Assembly (NCBI GenBank): GCA_051879015.1
Contig: JBJELF010000121.1
Coordinates: forward strand, 1-9,850
Source of the DNA: JBJELF01 sp051879015
GTDB lineage: Bacteria > Bacillota > Clostridia > Lachnospirales > Lachnospiraceae
DNA length: 9,850 nt
Direction of reading: 5' to 3'
Under the pieces are notes generated by a model. The model was not told the DNA's origin and searched no databases. It was given only the letters and a program-made list of their open reading frames with translations. The position numbers and the translations under genes are program-made. Below are positions 7,029 to 9,850 of the stretch, piece by piece. The first letter of the stretch is position 1, and each line of letters opens with the position of its first letter.

Positions 7029-8012
7029 TTACATACATGCTTTACTAATCTGCACCAACAACATTTCCACTGCAATACGGTCATTCAAAAATCCAGTCTT
7101 CACTTGCTCCTCAAAATCAACACACAAAATTACCCAACTTTTTAATTGATCAAAGCTAAAAACTCGTGCCTGATTCATTAGCTTTCCAACTACAAAAGGC
7201 CGCAGTTTCATCTTAGATGCAATATTATCTTTCCCCATTCCAGAAGCAGTTAACTCTCTTACCTGCATTAATTGATTAAATTGTCTTGCCAATAAGAATA
7301 AAATACGCATTGGAGGCTCTTTCAATGCTACCAAATCATAGTATAATTCTAAAACTTGCTGTGCTTTTCCCTTAGCTACCAGATCAATCATCTCAAAAAT
7401 TCGATTTTCTGTACTCTCACTGCAAATTTCCCACACTTCCTTCGGTGTCACTCCCTGTTGATCCATAGCATAAGCCATGACCTTATCCAGCTCGTTTTTG
7501 ATACATTCCATATCATCACCGCAGCATTCTAACAGAGCCTCCGCTGCCTGCAAAGTAACTACCATCTTATTTTGTTTACCCAAACCAATGATCCAGCGTT
7601 TCAGCTGATCTGGATTCTGTCTACCCAATTCAACACAGTATCCCTTGTCCCTTACTTTCTTAAACAATTTAGTTCGCTTGTCTACTGTATTTTCTACAAA
7701 AAGCACACAAGTCGTATCTGGCACTGTGTCCAGCCATCTGACCCATTCTTCCGATGCAGACTGAAACAGCCCCGTATACTCTAAAATGACCAATCGTCTC
7801 TCTGCAAAAAAGGGCATGGTATCTGCTATCTCTCTAACCTCGCGCAGTTCAATTCCACTTCCCTCAAATATATTGCAATTCATATCATCATCGCCTGCAA
7901 TCTCATTTAAAAAACGGTTTTTATAACTTTTCCTCAAAAAGCCTTCCTCACCATATAATAAATAGACCGATTTGAAGTTTTTTGTCTTTAAATCTTCATT
8001 CAGCTGTTTCAT
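7029..8012 (-). CDS. holA: DNA polymerase III delta subunit
   Basis: This 327-residue protein is the clamp-loader subunit that opens the beta sliding clamp during replication. Typical features are the N-terminal VYLLYGEEGFLRKSY (16-30), MPFFAERRLVIL (66-77), a domain-I end with DKRTKLFKKV (111-120), the lid-domain NELDKV (173-178), and the C-terminal collar helices ENRIFEMIDLV (202-212) and EPPMRILFLLARQFNQL (232-248). The normal Walker A lysine is absent, as expected for delta. Length fits the family (about 320-350). The start was moved to the ATG at 8012 because GGAGG lies six bases upstream of it. A GTG six codons earlier would place that binding site inside the coding region. The gene has its own promoter and is followed by 161 bases with the next operon's promoter. 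No clear terminator was seen. Confidence 0.93.
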   Translation of the reverse strand: MKQLNEDLKTKNFKSVYLLYGEEGFLRKSYKNRFLNEIAGDDDMNCNIFEGSGIELREVREIADTMPFFAERRLVILEYTGLFQSASEEWVRWLDTVPDTTCVLFVENTVDKRTKLFKKVRDKGYCVELGRQNPDQLKRWIIGLGKQNKMVVTLQAAEALLECCGDDMECIKNELDKVMAYAMDQQGVTPKEVWEICSESTENRIFEMIDLVAKGKAQQVLELYYDLVALKEPPMRILFLLARQFNQLMQVRELTASGMGKDNIASKMKLRPFVVGKLMNQARVFSFDQLKSWVILCVDFEEQVKTGFLNDRIAVEMLLVQISKACM

Positions 8013-8046
8013 AACAAACCTCCATGTCACCGCTGCTCACCATGTC

Positions 8047-8075
8047 ATTATACAACAAACTTTTCTCCTTTACCA
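8047..8075 (-). promoter_or_regulatory. holA promoter candidate
   Basis: A perfect -10 box TATAAT lies on the minus strand at 8047-8052. A poor -35 match (TGGTAA, 8070-8075) is 17 bases upstream. Transcription would begin near 8040, giving a short leader of about 28 bases that contains the GGAGG site of holA. The -10 box is convincing and the -35 box is weak. Confidence 0.5.
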
Positions 8076-8295
8076 GAAAACTTATAATCAAATTTTAATC
8101 TTTCTTTTTCGTAAATTTTTTCACAATTTTTTTTTGATTTTTTCTCGATTTACCGTGTTAAAGTGACTGACCAAATTTTATTTATTGCATTTTTTGTCAA
8201 AACTTCACAATTATTCTCTTTCCTTCATCTCTTTTTACCACTTTCTTCCAGAATATTTCGATATTTCTATATGTTTGAGCATATCTGACCTAGCA
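8076..8295. other. A/T-rich divergent intergenic region without a gene
   Basis: The gap between the divergent holA and HPr-like genes is 376 bases. This central part is very A/T-rich with long T runs near 8105-8155 and no credible coding frame: the plus-strand open frame here has no ribosome binding site and reads low-complexity Phe/Leu. Visible small structures are the direct repeat ATATTTC (8253-8259 and 8261-8267) and the dyad ATATG/CATAT (8269-8273, 8280-8284) twelve bases before the HPr promoter's -35 box. Intrinsic DNA curvature is likely. Nothing else is recognised. Confidence 0.5.
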
Positions 8296-8328
8296 TTGAC
8301 AAATCTCAAATTTGTGGCATACTATAAT
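8296..8328 (+). promoter_or_regulatory. Promoter of the HPr-like gene
   Basis: A perfect TTGACA (8296-8301) is followed by CATACT, 16 bases on, and by a perfect TATAAT (8323-8328), 21 bases on. The spacing to the perfect -10 box is too long for a standard promoter, so RNA polymerase may use the overlapping CATACT or TACTAT instead. The spacer holds a dyad ACAAAT/ATTTGT. A further dyad, GTCAGT (8330-8335) and ACTGAC (8344-8349), covers the expected start site and looks like a regulator site. No regulator can be named. Confidence 0.6.
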
Positions 8329-8388
8329 TGTCAGTAAGAAATAACTGACTTATATAAGACAGCTAGAGGTAATGTTGAGGTGATTATG

Positions 8389-8616
8389 ATGAAAGAAAAA
8401 CAAATTCGTTTAAGAGGCGTAGACAGTATTCGTGAATTTGTTCGATTGGCTAGTTCCTATCCGACAGATAATATTATAGTAACCAGCAGGGACCAAAAAG
8501 TCAATGCTCGTTCTATCTTAGGTATTTTCTCCTTGGACTTAACCAAAAATGTTATTGTATCATATGACGAAAAAAATATTGGCTTTGAGCAAGCCCTTGC
8601 CCGCTTTGCGGTGTAA
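8389..8616 (+). CDS. HPr/Crh-like protein lacking the phospho-histidine
   Basis: This 75-residue protein has the HPr fold signature around the regulatory serine: VNARSILGIFSLDL (38-51), where Ser42 matches Ser46 of HPr, the target of HPr kinase/phosphorylase. The catalytic loop GLHARPA, which carries His15 in HPr, is replaced by RGVDSIREF (9-17), and there is no histidine anywhere in the protein. It therefore cannot pass phosphate to sugar-transport EIIA domains. Like Crh of Bacillus, it may act only as a signalling partner, for example of CcpA. The start at 8389 gives proper spacing (8 bases) from GAGG (8377-8380); an ATG at 8386 and a GTG at 8380 are too close or overlap the site. The gene is transcribed alone and ends at a strong terminator. 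HPr-like proteins without His15 are common in Lachnospiraceae to my knowledge; function is inferred. Confidence 0.85.
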   Translation: MKEKQIRLRGVDSIREFVRLASSYPTDNIIVTSRDQKVNARSILGIFSLDLTKNVIVSYDEKNIGFEQALARFAV

Positions 8617-8657
8617 GTAAAATTTGCCCACTTTTCTTATATTGAATTCCTTCTATA

Positions 8658-8713
8658 AAAACGAAGAAACGGAAACTTCAATTTCCCCTTTGAAGTTTCC
8701 GTTTCTTTGTTTT
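8658..8713 (+). terminator. Very long terminator hairpin after the HPr-like gene
   Basis: A perfect 15-bp core, GAAACGGAAACTTCA (8666-8680) with its inverse (8691-8705), encloses a 10-base loop. The stem extends outward through A/T pairs and one G-T pair to about 23 bp (8658-8680 with 8691-8713). The right arm ends T-rich and the left arm starts A-rich, so it may work on both strands. Confidence 0.85.
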
Positions 8714-8718
8714 ATAAT
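8690..8718 (+). promoter_or_regulatory. Pectin methylesterase promoter overlapping the terminator
   Basis: TTGAAG (8690-8695, 4 of 6) and a perfect TATAAT (8713-8718) are 17 bases apart. The start would be near 8725, about 47 bases before the esterase ATG. The -35 box and spacer lie in the right arm of the terminator hairpin of the HPr-like gene, so the same bases serve both purposes. Confidence 0.6.
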
Positions 8719-8771
8719 GTAAGATAACCATTCATTTATTGCTACATTTATTGCTAAGGAGTATTTCAACT

Positions 8772-9743
8772 ATGTGTTCCATCATTCTGCAACAAAACAA
8801 CATCCCCCTGCTTTCTTTTTCCACCATCACGGAGGCTTTGAAAGCAGCTAAAAATTACGCACCAAACCCAATCACACTCTTTCTAGAGGACGGAATCTAT
8901 GAGGAAAATCTGATAATCAATCAACCCAATCTCACACTTCAGGGCAATCCAGCCGGGGGAACCATTATCACTGGCTCTCTCGGTGCGAAGGAATTATTGG
9001 AAGATGGCTGCAAACGCGGCACCTTTCGCACACAAACAGTATTGATTGACTGTGATCATTTTACCGCCCGAAATATCACATTCCAAAATACCGCAGGCAT
9101 TGGAGAAGTTGCTGGTCAGGCGCTTGCTGTCTATGCCGATGGCAACTATCTGCTCTTTGAGCACTGTTCCTTTCTTGGCCGACAGGATACTCTGTTTGCT
9201 GCTCCTCTTCCTCTTAAAGAAGTAGAAAAAGGGGGATTCCGCGGTCCAAAGGAATTTGCCCCCAGAACTCACGGCACTCATTTTTATCGCAATTGTTATC
9301 TGGAAGGCGATATCGATTTTATTTTCGGTGGTGCCACTGCCTATTTTGACTCCTGTACCATCTGCTCTCTAACTTTAAACCAGCAAATCAACGGCTACAT
9401 TACTGCTGCGTCCACCCCACAGGAGGTTTTAGATGGTTTTGTATTCACGGATTGTCAGTTTATCTCTAACACCTGCCCTCCATCCAGCGTATATCTTGGA
9501 CGACCATGGAGAGACTTTGCTAAAGTAGCTATCATTCACTGTTTTTTAGGAGATCATATCAAGCCAGAAGGATGGCATGACTGGAATAAGAAGCAAGCTC
9601 ACCAGACTGCTTGCTTTTGTGAATATGATAATTATGGACCAAGAGCCGATATGAGCCAGAGAGTAGACTGGGTAAAAAAACTACACGCCAAAGAAGCGGA
9701 AGAAATTTTACAGCGCAGCAAACAACTGGAAAAAAGGCAATAA
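8772..9743 (+). CDS. Pectin methylesterase (carbohydrate esterase family 8), no signal peptide
   Basis: This 323-residue enzyme removes methyl esters from the galacturonate units of pectin, giving methanol and demethylated pectin that lyases or hydrolases can cut. Family residues are all present: Gln116 in GQALAV, Gln138 and the acid/base Asp139 in GRQDTLF, the nucleophile Asp182 in GDIDFIFGGA, and Arg244 in LGRPW, on a right-handed beta-helix pattern. The N-terminus (MCSIILQQNN...) has neither a basic start nor a hydrophobic core, so the protein should stay in the cytosol and act on imported oligosaccharides. AAGGAG (8756-8761) lies ten bases before this ATG; a TTG eleven codons earlier has no such site. 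It stands alone, with its own promoter and terminator, away from any visible pectin transport or lyase genes. Confidence 0.93.
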   Translation: MCSIILQQNNIPLLSFSTITEALKAAKNYAPNPITLFLEDGIYEENLIINQPNLTLQGNPAGGTIITGSLGAKELLEDGCKRGTFRTQTVLIDCDHFTARNITFQNTAGIGEVAGQALAVYADGNYLLFEHCSFLGRQDTLFAAPLPLKEVEKGGFRGPKEFAPRTHGTHFYRNCYLEGDIDFIFGGATAYFDSCTICSLTLNQQINGYITAASTPQEVLDGFVFTDCQFISNTCPPSSVYLGRPWRDFAKVAIIHCFLGDHIKPEGWHDWNKKQAHQTACFCEYDNYGPRADMSQRVDWVKKLHAKEAEEILQRSKQLEKRQ

Positions 9744-9773
9744 AAAAATCCCTTAAAAAATAAGGGATTTTTT
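9743..9773. terminator. Bidirectional terminator between the esterase and tRNA-Lys
   Basis: The core ATCCCTTA (9748-9755) pairs with TAAGGGAT (9761-9768) around an AAAAA loop. The flanking A run (9743-9747) and T run (9769-9773) give a U-tract on both strands. It begins at the last base of the esterase stop codon and ends just before the tRNA 3' end, so it can stop both convergent transcripts. Confidence 0.85.
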
Positions 9774-9775
9774 AA

Positions 9776-9848
9776 TGAGACACGCGGGACTTGAACCCGC
9801 GACACCTTGATTAAAAGTCAAGTGCTCTACCGACTGAGCTAGTATCCC
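9776..9848 (-). tRNA. tRNA-Lys (anticodon TTT)
   Basis: The 73-base gene folds fully. The acceptor stem GGGATAC (9842-9848) pairs with GTGTCTC (9777-9783) with two G-T pairs. The D arm is GCTC/GAGC. The anticodon stem CTTGA/TCAAG has the loop CTTTTAA with the TTT anticodon at 9813-9815. The variable loop is five bases, and the T arm is GCGGG/CCCGC with a TTCAAGT loop. The discriminator base is A (9776). CCA is not encoded, so the 3' end must be added by a nucleotidyltransferase. Only two bases upstream are in the window, so the promoter and any tRNA cluster cannot be seen. Confidence 0.97.
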
Positions 9849-9850
9849 AT

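Noticed and set aside
8013..8030. GTG start for holA six codons upstream
   Set aside because: It would put the GGAGG site inside the coding sequence; the ATG at 8012 is correctly spaced from it.
7972..8166. 64-residue plus-strand open frame over the start of holA and the A/T-rich spacer
   Set aside because: It is Phe/Leu/Ile-rich because of T runs, lacks a binding site and overlaps the holA promoter.
8994..9281. 95-residue minus-strand open frame inside the pectin methylesterase
   Set aside because: It is a shadow of a gene with all catalytic motifs; it has no promoter or binding site of its own.

Overview
The window looks like chromosomal DNA of a low-to-moderate-GC Firmicute of class Clostridia, most likely a Lachnospiraceae-type gut anaerobe. 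The reasons are strong AGGAGG-like ribosome binding sites, A/T-rich intergenic DNA with U-tract terminators, an HPr-like protein without the phospho-histidine, a PduL-type phosphotransacylase, a HAAS/DUF1700 membrane protein, and a tRNA gene with no encoded CCA. The taxonomic call is inference; no marker gene in the window settles it.

Layout. Positions 1-252 hold no gene. They contain a good minus-strand promoter that fires out of the left edge and a long-range inverted repeat (146-216). A 73-residue Asn/Gln/Ser-rich protein (253-474, minus) follows, with a rho-independent terminator hairpin directly upstream of its ribosome binding site. From 631 to 6867, six minus-strand genes form a probable operon, listed in order of transcription: pduL-type phosphotransacylase, diacylglycerol-kinase-family lipid kinase, GtrB/DPM1-like family 2 glycosyltransferase, MOP/Wzx-like flippase, GT-C-like membrane glycosyltransferase, and a HAAS/DUF1700 membrane protein. 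The middle three overlap by ATGA (4 bp) junctions. A promoter candidate lies at 6973-7001 and the terminator at 491-530.

Upstream of that operon is holA (DNA polymerase III delta subunit, 7029-8012, minus) with its own promoter. After a 376-base A/T-rich divergent intergenic region come two plus-strand genes: an HPr/Crh-like protein (8389-8616) that ends at a very long terminator hairpin, and a pectin methylesterase (8772-9743) whose promoter overlaps that hairpin. The window closes with a complete minus-strand tRNA-Lys(TTT), convergent with the esterase and sharing a bidirectional terminator with it.

How the genes work together. The three overlapping genes have the composition of a three-component extracytoplasmic glycosylation system. 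In such a system a polyprenyl-phosphate sugar is made in the cytosol, flipped, and transferred outside by a GT-C enzyme. Here a MOP-type flippase stands where a small GtrA protein is usual. The lipid kinase in the same operon would fit recycling of diacylglycerol released during lipoteichoic-acid-type polymer synthesis, so an envelope polymer decorated by this cassette is a reasonable hypothesis. The pduL gene adds an acyl-phosphate/acyl-CoA enzyme with no visible microcompartment partners. The pectin methylesterase has no signal peptide and probably works on imported pectin fragments.
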